A stretch of 64,000 nt of DNA from Cyclospora cayetanensis (taxonomy: Eukaryota > Apicomplexa > Conoidasida > Eucoccidiorida > Eimeriidae). Both the position numbers and the translations under genes were made by a program. Positions within the stretch are counted from its first letter, which is position 1. Each line of letters starts with the position of its first letter. The notes beneath the pieces were generated by a model that saw only the letters and a list, made by a program, of their open reading frames with translations, was not told where the DNA came from and ran no database searches. Positions 33,201 through 45,479 of the stretch are shown here, piece after piece. The stretch is taken from NCBI RefSeq assembly GCF_002999335.1, contig NW_020312114.1:186001-250000 (forward strand). Direction: 5' to 3'.

Positions 33201-36098
33201 CTGCTGCTGCTGCGGCTGCTGCTGTCACTCCTTCTCCGCCGGAGGCTCTTTTGTGGCTTTCGCATGCGCCCTTCGTTGTGACGGCTGGCGTCCTCTCCTT
33301 GACTCCAGCGGGAGGGAAGGCTGCAGTAAGTGGAAGGGTTCTCGATGCTGCGTGCTGCAGGTATGGCTCCCTCTTCAGGGGGCCTTATACAGGCGGAAAC
33401 AGCCGCATACGCATGCAGATCTCTGGCTTGCTGCCACGCCTCCGGAGGCAGCGACAGCGTGTGCCGTTCCTCGAGGGACTGCCCTTGCCGTTGTTGCTGT
33501 CGCCAGGGAGAAGAAGGGAGGCCTTGCTCGAGGCGTTGCGCTTCTATTGCCACTCGGGAGGCGTCATCCCCCATGTACTGCTGCTGCAGCGGTTCCGAAT
33601 GCTGCTGCAGCGGTTCCAAATGCTGCTGCAGCGGTTCCAAATGCTGCTGCAGCGGTTCCAAATGCTGCTGCAGCGGTTCCAAATGCTGCTGCAGCGGTTC
33701 CAAATGCTGCTGCAGCGGTTCCAAATGCTGCTGCAGTGGTTCCAAATGCTGCTGCAGTGGTTCCAAATGCTGCTGCAGCGAGTGAGGCCTCTGTTCATGT
33801 GGGGCCTCTCGAGGAGGGATCGCTTCCAGAAGCGCGTTCGGGGAAGAGTCGTTGGCTGTGCAGTAGGCTGCTGCTGCCTGATCCTGGGTGGTACAGCAGC
33901 ACCGGTAGGTGTTGCTGCTGCTGGAAGGCTGCTGCCCTGGGGGGGGGGTGGGGGTTGGCAGCTGCTGCAGCATCTCTAGAAGAGAAGCGCTGGTAAGCGG
34001 GGTATTGTCTGAAGGGTTGCTGCTGCTACTGCTGCTGCCTTTGTAGCCACACAACGGAGCAGGAATATTGCGCCAGGTGCCGGTAGGAGTTTCCACGTAT
34101 TCGGTTCTGGCGACTGGGGAGAGGACAGTCCCTGCTGCAGCCGCTGCTGCAGCCGCAGCAGCGGCTGCAGCAGCAGTTGTTTCTCCTTGCTGCTGCAGCA
34201 ATGCGTCTGTGTGGGAGATGAGACGCAGCTGCTCCAGGCAGGAAGGCTCTTGCAGCAGCACCAGCTGCTGCTGCTGCAAGAGGGCCTCTTCGTTTGGCTT
34301 TGCGCAGCAGCAGCAGGCCGAGGCGAGAGGAGCCTCGGGTGCTGGCAAGAGTTTGAGAGAGACGTCAAGTTGCTTTTGCTGGCGCTGCTGATGCCGCCGT
34401 TGGCACTGGCAGGGAAGGCGCGCGGAGGCTGCCTGCTGGAGCTCTTCCCCTTGTTGCTGTCGGAGATCCTGTGCAGCTGCGGCTGTCGCAAGAGTGCTGC
34501 CTTCTCCGGTAAGGCCCTGCTGCATACGGCTGTTGCTCACCCAGCAGCAACACGCATAGCTCTGAAGACCTCTACTGCCGGAGCTAGAGGCTTGCTGCGG
34601 CTGCAGCAGAGCTCTGCCGAACTCTTCGGGAGCATCGCTGCAGCCACTGCCGTAGCCGGAAACCCCTGGAAGAAGTCCGTTGGGAGTGCCACTCGGCAGC
34701 TGCTTTTCGCGCTTGTGCAGCAATCGCTGCTGCTGCTGCTCCTGTTCGAGCTGCAGCTGCTGCTCATCCTCCCCCAGCAGGTCCCCCCCTTTCCGCTGTA
34801 CATGCACTTCGTAGAGCCGAGTGCTGCCCTTATAAGTGGGCCGGGAGTCAAGGAAAGGATTTCTGAAAACCAACCCCAGGAGCAGGAGCAGCCGACAGAA
34901 CACACAGCGGAAGGGGTGCTGCAGCCTACGCATGCAGAGCAGCTAGGGCAGCTAGCAGGGCGTAGAGAGGCTGCAACTAGGCGACAGCTTAAACACGCAA
35001 CAGTCAGCAGCAGCAGCAAGAACAGCGGCCTCACGTGTCTAGCAGCAGAGGCTGCAACAGGGGATTCACTGGGAAGTCTACCCTTAGACCGAATGGAGAG
35101 GGCTTTTTCCAGCGGGTTATAGGCCTCTTCTTGAGGTTTCCGCAGGGGAGTATAGGAGTCTGCTGGTGCTGCTGCAGCGGCTGGTTCTGTGTGGATTTGA
35201 TCTGTTGGGGGCGTCGTGCCTGCAGCTGCAACAGCTCTTGCAACTGCGTGGCCTCTGGCGTCTGAGGGTGCAGCTGCTGCGACTGTTGCTTCTGCTGCCG
35301 CTGTTGTTGCTGCAGGAGCGCAAGCCGCACGGGCAGCTGCCTGAGCAACAGCTGCTGCTGTTGTTGTTTGCCTTGCTTCTCTGCAGCCGCAGCACTGAAA
35401 GGACCAGACTTGGAAGTCTCGGCGATCGGCAACTGCGAGGCAGCACTTGGCGATATAGACGGCATGTGCTGAACTTTCTGCTGCTTTATGCAGCAGCTGG
35501 ATGCTGCTGCTGCTGCTGCTGCGACTGGCGCTTTTGCACGGATCTTACCCGAGCCATCGTCCGGCTGCCTCTTGGCTGGGGAGAGGGGAGGAGGGTATCC
35601 TCTGCGATTTAATCTTCGGCGCTGCCTAGACTGATGCTTCTGCTGCTGCAGCTCGAGGCTAGAATCCGCGATCAGGATGCCCCCATCAAGGCTCATGCAC
35701 TTCTGGAGATCCCTTGACGGTTCTTGGGGTGTGTGTGCAGCGGCAGACTGCAAGGCATCCCTGCCTTTGGAAGCCTCGACAGCTGCAAGTTCTATCAGGT
35801 GAAGCTTTTGCGGCATGAACGTCTGACTCTGCGCTTGTGCATCCGCTGCCCCCTGAAGCTGCTGGTGAATAGGCAAGCGCACCGCTTGAGTCTCTGCCTG
35901 ATGGTGATGGTGCAGCTGCTGTGGTGCTTTGGGTCGTTGTTCCGGGAGTAGCTCTTGAACCTCTGCAGACCAAAATGAAGGATCGTTTTGCCTCTGCATT
36001 CGGCTGCATAAATCGCCTTGCTGGTGTTGCTGCGCAACCTGCTCGAACGGCAGAATAGGCTTCAGACGCGCGTCAGGCATAGCTCCTACAGAAGACAT
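30257..36098 (-). CDS. Very large low-complexity Gln/Ser-rich protein (1,889 aa), function unknown
   Basis: Two exons, 36098-35035 and 34862-30257, join in phase 2 across a GTGAGG donor and a TTTTCAG acceptor, giving 1,889 residues with no stop over 4.6 kb in exon 2. The sequence is dominated by Gln, Ser, Ala, Pro and charged residues and is probably disordered. It contains nine tandem heptads H-[LS]-E-P-L-Q-Q (33581-33781), a QQVQ-type Gln/Val tract (31084-31225), several poly-Gln and poly-Ala runs, and Arg/Ser-rich patches (RRRRSDSSSRSSSSS; RKSDVQALGN). A basic KKKKK patch could be a nuclear signal. No signal peptide, membrane helix or catalytic motif is visible. Such proteins are common in Eimeria, where codon runs of CAG expand. 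The very long open frame and the in-phase intron argue for a real gene despite low complexity. The opposite strand also has long open frames, which are shadows of the CAG-rich sequence. Confidence 0.7.
31084..31225 (-). repeat. CTGCTGCACCTGCACCTG coding repeat (Gln-Val tract)
   Basis: Alternating CTG, CAC and CTG triplets (plus strand) encode Q-V-Q-Q and Q-M-Q motifs on the minus strand, within the low-complexity protein. Confidence 0.85.
33581..33781 (-). repeat. 21-base coding tandem repeat, nine copies
   Basis: Nine copies of a 21-base unit begin at 33581 and every 21 bases to 33749, plus a partial copy. Copies differ only at one or two positions (CGG/TGG; CCG/CCA), so the array is young or homogenised. 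On the minus strand it encodes eight HLEPLQQ units and one HSEPLQQ. Confidence 0.95.
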
Positions 36099-39000
36099 CT
36101 TGTCTCTGGGAGGTAGCTGAGCAGCCTCCTTCTGTTACAGTTGCCGTTGGTGCAGATGCCTTTTCCTGCGCTGCGTTGGAGCCGCCTGGGGTGGAGACGG
36201 TCATTCAGCGCGAAAGCATCGGAATCACTTCTACCACAGGCTCTCCTGCTTCGGGTTTTTCCTTTTGTAGTGCTGCGGTTGCTTGTACCTGTGTAACAGG
36301 GGCCAGAACAGTGTATTGACACAACGAAAGCAGCTACTGCTGCTGCTGTTGTTACTGAGAAGCGGGCAGATATATGCCGGGAGGGCCCCCACGGGCGGTA
36401 TTTACGGCTATACCTCTTGCTGCTGCTGTTTCTGCTGCTTCTTCATTCCCCCTCCCCTCATCTCAGCTTGCAAACGGACATGCAAAAGAGCTCAAATTAG
36501 TTTCTGCCTCTGCCGTGACGCCTGGTCCTTTGGCTGCTATTGCCTTTGCTGTTGTTGCTGCTTCTACCTGTACAAGTGCGCCATCGGGTGCGCTTGCAAG
36601 CCACAGCAGACGGTCCGCGGAGCGTCGTTGGGGAGCCTCCACAGTGTCAGTTAAAGTGCTTAGAGGGACGGTGGTGCAAGAAAGCTGGGACGCAAGGGTA
36701 TATGGGAGATAAGGTGAGGTGCTCGCTGATGCCAGTACACAGCTGTGACACAGCAAGGATAAGAGGGCAAATTGGGGTCTAGGTACCCTAATGAGGCGGC
36801 AGTAAGCAACACAAGTTTTGGAAAAAGCGCTAAAAGGAAAGGCATAACTTGGACTATGGTTTGTGTTCACCTGAGCGTACTGGAACCATTGGCTCGGTGC
36901 TGGTCCTTCAAGAGTGGGGTAATAGAAATCGGTGAGATATGGAATACATGGAATTCTAAGGAAAGAAAAATACCTGCTAAGGAAGCCCCAATAAAATATC
37001 ACTTTTAACTTACATGCAGTAGAGCTAATGGTTTGAGATGGAAGGTGTTGGATTTGAACGCTCGCGCTACCTGTGTCGGCCGCGGTCGCAAGGGTAGTTT
37101 GAGGGAGAGAGATACACAGGAGAGACAAAACACTGATTCCGTGTCTGTATGGCGCTTAAAGGCACAAAGTCTCATAAGAATAGGGAATAAATGAGCAAAT
37201 AGCTCGCCGATTCGACCACATTGCTCGTCATAACACGAGATAGGATGAGCAAAGACAGGAGGCAGTGCAAACTCCGACTGTGGGGCTAAACCAGCACGGT
37301 GACAGGAGCACCCGGACGGCTGAGAAAACGAGCGCTCTCTCCCCTTTCTTCATTCCTTTATGCTTGCTTAGCTCCTTTAGGTTTTCGTCGTGCTGCCTCT
37401 TACGCGTTCTTTGCCTCTCGTTGCTTCTCTTAACCCTCCCTTCCCCTCTCTCTCTCCCATTCCACCAACTCTGACCTGTCCTTTTCCCCCCTTTTAACCC
37501 TGTTCGTCTCCTTCTGTCCCCTTTTCTCAAAACCCTTGTATTTTTTCGTAGGTCATGGTTTTCTCTGCTCTGTGCTCTCATACCGCTTTTGTTGGCCCCT
37601 TTGCTGGCTACGCTTCTTGCGTGTCGGTCAGAGTGGCCACAAGTATGCCTGTACTGCTCAATGGAGCAATTTACCTTCCTGCCCTACCTACTACTAAATG
37701 TTGTGAAGCACTAACGCTAAATCCAAAGGTCTGAACTGCTTATTTACCTTTGAGGCCGTTGCACCTGTCAAATGCTCCTCGTTTGTTGCTTCCACTGTTG
37801 GAACTCAGGGCGGGACATTTGCTGTCGACATTGAGGGAAAAAAATGGAAACTAAACACACAAGACTCTTTCCCTATGAGACAGAAACCCATAGCCCTTTC
37901 CTTACACAGAGAACGAGGACCCCGGCGGTTCCGATCCGAAGAGCTCCTTATTGGCTGTACTACTGCAAGAAACAGTGGCCTGGGCTACTCTAAATACTAG
38001 GCCCCGCTCGCCTTCGACGAGCAAGTAGAAACCTCTTCCAACCCAAATACTACATTCGTTGTAGAGTGCTCACTCTCTGGCTCTGGATACGGTGGTCATG
38101 CCACACAGCCTCCGCGCACCCACACACCTTATGCTGCTCGCACTAGATTTCTCTTGCCAGATCCCACAGTAAAGACCAGTTTCCCCTTTTTCTCCGTCCT
38201 CTTTAGTCTACTCCTGCTCTCCTGCCTTTGTCTGCATGTATGCTTGTCAGTTTGCCACACTTGCTTCACACGACTACCAGTCTTTCTCGTTGCCGTTGGC
38301 CCTGACTGCCACTCCCTCCCAACCACCTTCACATTTGTTTTGTGTCTCTTCACATTTGAGCACGCTCCCCCGCTTTTCGGTCGTAGCATGCTTGCGTAAG
38401 CCCCTCAAGTCCAAGAACCTAGGCATAGTATTGAACCACGGGGGTCCTGTGTGCAGGAAATGCGGGCTACGGGTTTCCTCCTGAAAGCGAAGAAGCCCTG
38501 GAATGATTCTAAATTACATACAAGAAATAATGGGGAAAGAGACAATGGGTGAAAGCGGGGAGACAAAACGCACCCCTGAAATTCCCTTCGACCTGGATCG
38601 CTCGATCCCGTCCCCGAGGGCTCCTGCCTGTGTGTTACCTACCCCAGTGCAAAGGAAAAGGCACCGACCGAGGCAAATGTTACAACCGGAAGAAATGAAC
38701 AGACGCACTCACCGTGCTATGGGAAGGCGAGCAGCACGAAGACTGCGCAGCGGGTACGCTGAGGGAGGAACAGAGGCTGGAAGTAACACCCTAAGTGACA
38801 GCCGCTGCACATTCATGGCAACTGCCCCGAATCTACCGAATAGGAGGGAGGCTTCGGCCTGTTGACCTTAAATTAGGAACCCTAGAACGAGGGACAGTGC
38901 GAAAACTCGAAAATGCCATCATGCAAGCCGTGGCAGGTTGGTCCTCCTGAAAATGGCGCTGAAGAACAGTGACACTGCGACCCATAATGTATAACGACAC

Positions 39001-39542
39001 AAGAGAGGATGAAAGAACTGGAATATGCATTAGGAAGAAGGGTGGTCAGGAAGGCTGTGCTAAGTGCTGTAGCGCATTTTCGGCATGCGCCTAAAGAAGA
39101 CCAGCAGAAATTGTACGTAACAGAGAAGAAGTTCCTACAAGGCATAGTAAGAACGTGCAAAGGCATTAACAGGTAGGTTGAGAAGCCGCCCTCCACAAGT
39201 AGACGGGCGGAAGTAATAGCCGTCAGCCTGCAGTGAGTACAGTCCGGTCGGTTGCGGCAAGCGGGCGAGACGTTGCTCCAGGCCCACACAAAAGAGTCCT
39301 GTGTGAGAGCAGAGCGCTTGTCTGTGGAGCAGACGCTTAGATGCACTTCCGAAGACCGTGGCCGCGATTCGAAATTCGCCAAGAGTGAAAAAAAACGAGC
39401 ATTTTAGCCTAGAAAGTGCAGGGTGAGAGGGGGATCCCCCTGGAAAAAGAGACCCTGTGAACGATGTGTGTATTGGTCGGTGTTCCGCAAGGAGACTTCC
39501 TCCCCGCCAGTGGACGGGGAGGAGCGTTACGATACAAAGGTA
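36099..39542. other. Long intergenic region, no supported gene
   Basis: It lies upstream of the low-complexity gene and downstream of the transporter gene. Frames here are short. The longest (36463-37128 minus, 221 codons; 38882-39382 minus, 166 codons) have no recognisable motif. 37320-37560 and 38150-38400 are T/C-rich. CAG repeats stop at about 36450 and the base composition becomes more even. Confidence 0.45.
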
Positions 39543-41827
39543 TTAGGAAGCGTAATCTGGGATGGCTCTAGTGGTAGGCTGAGTGACCAGCTCCCTCTGA
39601 GAGCTCATTTCTTTCTGCCTTCTGGAGGCGGCCCTCGCCATGGGAATCAACAAGAAGTAGGCACAGACGAGAATTCCAAAGTGAGCCCACAGGGAAGGCG
39701 AGTAGTTGCCCTTGAAGTGTTTCTCCGTCAGTTGGCAGTAGACCCTTTCAATAGACACGGAGATGATGCCGCCGAGCATGCAAGCAATCCCTGCGAGCTT
39801 GCCAAAGTGGATGGACGTGAAGAGAGACTTGATGTAAATAAACACTTGAGAGGTGAAGATGGCAATATACACCGAGAAGAAACAGACCGAGATGATGCTT
39901 GCGTCCCCAATCGGGTACGCAGCCAACAAGAAACTCACTGCGCCTGTGAAATTAACAAACATCATGACGTACACTATCGGGATGTAGTCAGTCCTGAAGC
40001 GCGCGCGAAAGGACAGCCACAGAAGCCGCAAAGTGCGCTCGACTTTGAGCCCTCAGAACATGCCCGGCCTTCATAGAGGCTTTTGTTTGTGGGGGGAGTT
40101 TGGATGCACACACACTGGGTGTGTGTGCTACTGCAGAGTGACCAGAGCGCTAGACCTTTAAGCCAATCCAACCCCTATGTGTGTGTATGTGTATGTGCGT
40201 CTGTGTGTATATGTATGCGTGTATATATATTTATATGCGTGTGTGTGTGTATATGCGTGTGTATGTGTGTATACATGCGTGTATGTGTGTATACATGCGT
40301 GTGTGTATATATATGCGTGTATGTATATATATATATATATATATGCGTGTGCGTCTATGTGTGTATACGTGCGTGTATGCGTGTATATATATATATGCGT
40401 GTGGTGTCTACCCTTCTAGCCAATGAAACAGGGCGTGTGCAGGCCATAGGCGGGCAAGGCCTCCTAGGGTGCGCATAAATTAGAGTTTGGGGGGCCTTTT
40501 TTTCTGACAGAACTTACACGCGCCCGAGAATGATGCAAGGGATCGTGGAGAGGGGGGACGCGATTTCCAGAGCCATTTGTCCGGGTTCCGTGAGAATAAC
40601 AGGCGCTGCCTTCTGGTAGTACAGCATAGAGAGGCTGCACAGGGTGAAGTACCCACAAACTGCAAAGTACACGAAGGACCACGCTTCGACCCTGAAGGGC
40701 TTAAAATAATCGTCGTCTGTCACCGTGCTGAGCGCTACCGCGGGGCATCTTTGGTCCCCCGAAGTCTTGCAGCCCGCAGGATATTCAGAGCGAAGGCTCT
40801 GGTAGCCGCACGAGTACACATTGCCTCTCCGACAACTCCCCCTTAGCGAGACTCTCGGCCTCTGTTGCTGCTGCTGCTCGAACTGCTGTGGCTGCTGTTG
40901 CTCTAGCTGCTCCAGCTGCTGCTGCTGCTGTGGCTCTGGCTGCTGGGGATCCTGCTGCTCTAGCTGCTGTGGCTCTCGCTGCTGTTGCTGCTGAAGGGCC
41001 TCGGGAAGACTGCAAGAGGGTTGGGAGGGCTGCCCTGTCCGCACGAGGACAAACAAGTCAACGTCTATGAAGCCTTCCAAGGGGACGAAGAGGCTGATGA
41101 CTAGGATCCCCATAAGTGGTCCAACGACGGCATACATCCAGCACACAAAGGACAGACTGACGCCTGACCTGTGCATAGAGTTCAGAAGCGAGGGCACCGA
41201 GAGACTGAGGGATAACGAGGCTCCCATGAGCGTCAGCACAATGCCGAAGCTTCCGGGAAAGAGATTCACAATGCATAGGAGCGGAAGGTAAATCATGCCC
41301 GCTCCCCCTCCAATCATCAGGAAGGAGGGGAGGAGGACCCTGAAGGTTTCGCAGGAAGCGCCTAACATTAGCCACCCGCACGCACTCAGCGTAGCGCCCA
41401 GTAAAGCGGTCACCTTCGGACCTGCAAAATCTACGAGGAACCCTGCGAGTGCGTTGGCAATGAAGTATGTGGCATAGGACCCCGAGAAGAGGGTTTGGAT
41501 CGCTTGGCGTTGCGGAATGCAGATGGGTTTTCCCGGCGAGCTCTGAGAAGTGGCGGAGAGTATTTCGTCTTCACTGCAAAGCCAGTAAAACGCTCGGGAT
41601 CTGTAGAGCATGGAGCTCAGAGGTCCCCATCCTAGATAGTCGCTGCCCATCAACACCACCAGGAAGAGGTAGACGAGCAGCAGAACATAGCGATTGACGC
41701 CATACGGCGTCGCCTGGGATGCCGCCGGATGCCGCGTATCCGGAAGAAAGGACTGCAAAAAGTTGAACAGAGGGGCAACGGCGCGGCCCCCTCTCCCTAC
41801 CCACCCGAAGTGATGCGTCGTGTTCAT
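39543..41827 (-). CDS. ApiAT-like major-facilitator amino-acid transporter
   Basis: Plasma-membrane solute carrier with about 12 predicted helices. Two exons, 41827-40520 and 40037-39543, joined in phase 0 give 600 residues. Helix 1 is followed by the family-like segment SDYLGWGPLSSMLYRSRAF and the loop with WLCSEDE. FAGPKVTALLGATLSACGWL and IGGGAGMIYLPLLCIVNLF follow, typical of the apicomplexan ApiAT (NPT1-related) group, whose characterised members move amino acids. The central cytosolic loop carries a poly-Gln/Glu expansion (about residues 310-355). Exon 2 supplies the last four helices. The splice donor is GTGTAAG or the overlapping GTAAGT, and only the former gives the conserved frame with the acceptor at 40038. 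The ATG at 41827 is the first in frame after an upstream stop. An extra N-terminal exon at about 41880-42200 is possible. Substrate unknown. Confidence 0.75.
40170..40405 (+). repeat. TG/TA-rich microsatellite in the transporter intron
   Basis: TGTGTGTATATGCG-type degenerate repeats fill roughly half of the intron at 40038-40519. They create long but meaningless open frames on the plus strand. Confidence 0.9.
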
Positions 41828-42505
41828 CGAAACGCTATGAGCCGCCTTCCAACCCGAGCCACGGACGGAGCCCGTCACGCGTCGGAAACGCTAGCAGGTC
41901 CATACGGGTTCCCTGCACGCGGCTGTGGATACCCTCCTTTATCCCGCCTCGGACTCGATGGGCGGGAAGCGTGCCTGCCCCTCTCTCGTGAGCCGCCAGA
42001 TCTGGGATCCTCTAAGGGGTCGGCCATCACGAAGGCCCTGAAATTTTCCTCAGAGTCGACGGCCAGGGATTCACGGGGAACGCCTAGCGTGGACTGCTGC
42101 TGTGCGTTCCAGTGCGTGCGTGTAGTGCCGCCCCTGCAGATACTCTTCAGTCGGCCTGGGATACCAGGAGGTACGCCTACTTGCTCTATACGACACACCG
42201 ACGAAGGACAATCTTGAGGTGGATAAGGAACTGTAGAAGGAGAAAGAGCTGCCGGCTGGATTGGGCGGAGACTCCCTCGGCGGTCGCTCCCTCTGGGGAA
42301 CGGTGTCCGTGTGAGGAGGGCGAACAGCGTTGCTGCTGTTTCTTTTGCGGCACCGCCGAGGCCTGAAAAGCAAATTAGGCTGCAAATATGAAAAATAGCT
42401 CATTTGGTATGTGAAGAACGGCGTAGAAAGCCTCTCGGCGGGAGGGCCTGGCAAACGAGGAACGCGCTCTCCGTCGACGATTGTGAAATACGGAAGGTGG
42501 CAACA

Positions 42506-42829
42506 ATGGCTCTGACCCATTTATCCTCTAAACCATCACTTCTTGTTTTCCTTTGTCTACTTCTCTCCTTCCTCACACTTATCCTTTTTCCGCGAAAATG
42601 CGTGAAGACTTGCGCGGAAAAGTCCTCTTGCCCTCCGCGTCGTGCCTCTCAACAACACCAGCGGGCGGTCACTACAGGGGTTGTAGCCAAGCAGGAATCG
42701 CCGCCAGCTGCAATGTGCAACGAAACCATCTTCCTAGACCTTAGACCCCTGATTGCAGGCGTGGCAATAAGCAGAGAATCTTATACCATTCCCCATATCC
42801 TTGACCGGATCAACGAACACAGCAGATAG
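42506..42829 (+). CDS. Possible small signal-anchored hypothetical protein (107 aa)
   Basis: A plus-strand frame of 107 residues starts with a strongly hydrophobic leader (SLLVFLCLLLSFLTLILFP) followed by a Cys/Lys-rich segment (KCVKTCAEKSSCPP). It could be a signal peptide or membrane anchor. It lies divergently about 680 bases from the transporter start. No family is recognised and no splice structure could be shown. It may be chance, since the leader is pyrimidine-rich DNA. Confidence 0.22.
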   Translation: MALTHLSSKPSLLVFLCLLLSFLTLILFPRKCVKTCAEKSSCPPRRASQQHQRAVTTGVVAKQESPPAAMCNETIFLDLRPLIAGVAISRESYTIPHILDRINEHSR

Positions 42830-45479
42830 GCGGAGGGAAGGCCTTGCAGGGACGAGTGCACCACAGGGACGCTTGATCTGCAACGGATCTCTAGAGAAAG
42901 CGTCTATCACAAAGGCTAGCGTGCTTTTATGGGGCCTTCTCAAGGCAGCTGGCAAGGAGTTTGGGAACTTACCACCGTCCACCACCACTGGCTGCGCACC
43001 AAAGAGGCAGCCACGCAGTAAGAGAGCCAGCATTGGCCACAAGCGGCCAGGGGGGCGTGGAACACTTCCCTGGATCCCTGTCAAGCAGACCTGCTAGTGT
43101 TAAACACACTGCTTGAACGTGTAAAGCAATATTCTAGTTTGCCTCTCGTGAAAGATCTCCTCACCCCTTGCATCGAGTGTGCTTCCTTCCTGGCAGCACT
43201 GGCAAGGAGAGGTACGCAGCCAGCTAGGCTCTCCATGCCGGCTGAGCTGCTGCGCACCACCGCAAAAGACGCAAAATACAATATCAATGTACAAAATACT
43301 CCTATGAAGCAACTGCGGACATCACCAGCAAGCGCTTCAAACCACGAGCTCTCAGGGCAGCAGGCAACCTGAGTAAACCCATGCCAAAGTCGGCGCATCC
43401 GCACTAAAAGCATAGATCACTGCACTCAAAGAGCTCAGCTCTACAAGCTTGACAAGTCCTGGCAGGAAACGTGTGACCCGATGCATCTTTACTGAGCGGC
43501 AGGTTCTGCACGCGCCGCAACTGGCCCATGAACGACAGGGAACGACCATTGCAGAACGCCGATGGCAGCTTCCGAAAAAGGCCCTTAGACCCTTCTACGC
43601 CTGAAGGAGTGGCTATCAGTGTTATTCCTCAGTAGATATCTCTTCTCCCAGCTCTCACCCCTCAGAGTTTCGTTGGAATGCAAGGAGCTGCATCCTCTAA
43701 ATGCTCCACACAACAGCATATAATCCCAAGCAGCAACTTAGCACAGTGATGCAGGGCCTTCGATATCCTAAAATTGAGCTCTTTACTTGCCCTGTTCTGC
43801 AACAAGCAAAACTCGAGGTTTTTAGTGGGCTTTGTCTAACTGAGGCATTTGCTAGTACACCAATTTATATTCAACTACGAGTTGGTGAAGAAATTGACCA
43901 TTTAGTTTGGCTTTTACTATGTGTTATCATCTTCAGATAGAGTCTCCCCGAATTGTACCTTCGCGCTAGATGCTGTGTGCAACACTGGCTTGTTTGTTCG
44001 AAGTACTTCGAGGGTGCTGCAACGTCCATACAGCATAGGCGTCCAAAGAAATCCCTACAAAATCATCCAGTTAAGTATTTCAAGATTAAACAGCCGCCCG
44101 TTCATTAGGTACTTAAAACGGGCGCCAGTTGAGTGCAGCGATCGCAGCACAAACTTCCCATCTATGGCCAGCCCAGATATACGATGCGACCATCAGTATG
44201 ACTGACTCGCCCATCCCTATTGAACTTTACTAAGCGTTTGAAAAGACACTGGGCGTCAGGGATTGAGTCGACCATGATCTATGCCAAGGATGTGCGTTAG
44301 TTAAAAATAGCCACTGTTTCCCTGAGGGGTGGTCGTTGAGTGCTTTTGTACTGTCCTATCTACTAGCCGTAAATCCTCGTACTGCTGAGAGGCTGCAGCA
44401 ACAAGCGCCCTAGCTGTCCCCCAACCCTGCTGTCAGGGACTTTGAAGGGCACGAACAGCAAAGCCATGAAAGGTTTTCTGGATAGAGTTTCATGATATTC
44501 TATTGTGGTGATGTTGAGTCCGGATTAAAGTCTTTCCCTAAGAAAACAGCCTTAGATTGAGCGTATCAGATGATACCACTGCATGTTTCGCTGCGCCTCC
44601 TACCCCTTATCCACTGCCTGTAGATGCAGTGGAGTGTGAGGTCTTCCTGCAGCAGTCTTCCCGTCTCGATTTAGCTAGTTGGTTATTTTAAGATCCAATT
44701 TTTTTGAGAGCGGGCTGCGAATAAACCCCTCTTGGTGAAGGGAGTGGGTGGCGGCACAACGCTCGCTGAGACGGCAGAGGCCGGCCTGCAAGCTATTGTA
44801 AACGCAGTAGCACTACAGCAGGTAAAAGGGCATGACTTATTAGATGAAAGTGCATATGGATATGTCGATGAGATGCCTTCCAGAAAAGTGTAAAGTCCGC
44901 AAGGATGGCCAAGTGCTCAAATATATCATCGGCCAGCTGGAGAGGTACACCGCTTTGTGCGCTCTAGATAAAGAGAAACGAGTGCATCTCGCGGGCGTAT
45001 TTACTGGAGAAGGAAGCATTTTGATAGTCGCTGTGTTCACGAAAAAAACTTCGTGTGCCTGCAGGGATAAGTAAGCTCCAAGCATTTACAGAAACCCTGA
45101 TTCATCAGCTAATGTTGAGATCGACTCAACAGTAAGCTTTGGAAAAAGTGAGAGCTTAAGTAGGGGAACTTGTCAATGGGTCGACAGATGGGAAAATATG
45201 AAACATTGGCTCGCAAAGGCCACAGCGTAGACGACTGGCCTATTTGTCAGTTGTATTAATCATGCCTACCGTAAGCGTCACGTCAAGTGGTCGCAGGGTG
45301 GGCAGTCATTAAGCAATAGAGAAAAAGAAGACAGGTGGGGCTCGAGCAAACGATGGCCATCTCAAGGCTGCAGGAGCATATAAGCTCCACTCCAGAGTCC
45401 TAGATTTGGAAAAGAAGAGCTGGCTGTAGAATTTAGGATACATGGATGTCGGCGCCGTATCGAATCGCCCTAACCTACA
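42830..45479. other. AT-richer region without CAG repeats, no supported gene
   Basis: No intact frame longer than about 110 codons. Stops occur regularly on both strands. It contains none of the trinucleotide runs that mark the rest of the window. It may include the 5' part of the decayed retroelement that follows. No long terminal repeat could be identified by eye. Confidence 0.4.

Noticed and set aside
33251..35122. Plus-strand frames of 242-311 codons
   Set aside because: Shadows of the minus-strand low-complexity gene. The 21-base repeat reads through in every frame.
39423..40076. Plus-strand frame of 217 codons
   Set aside because: Antisense to exon 2 of the ApiAT-like transporter, whose membrane-helix pattern is on the minus strand.
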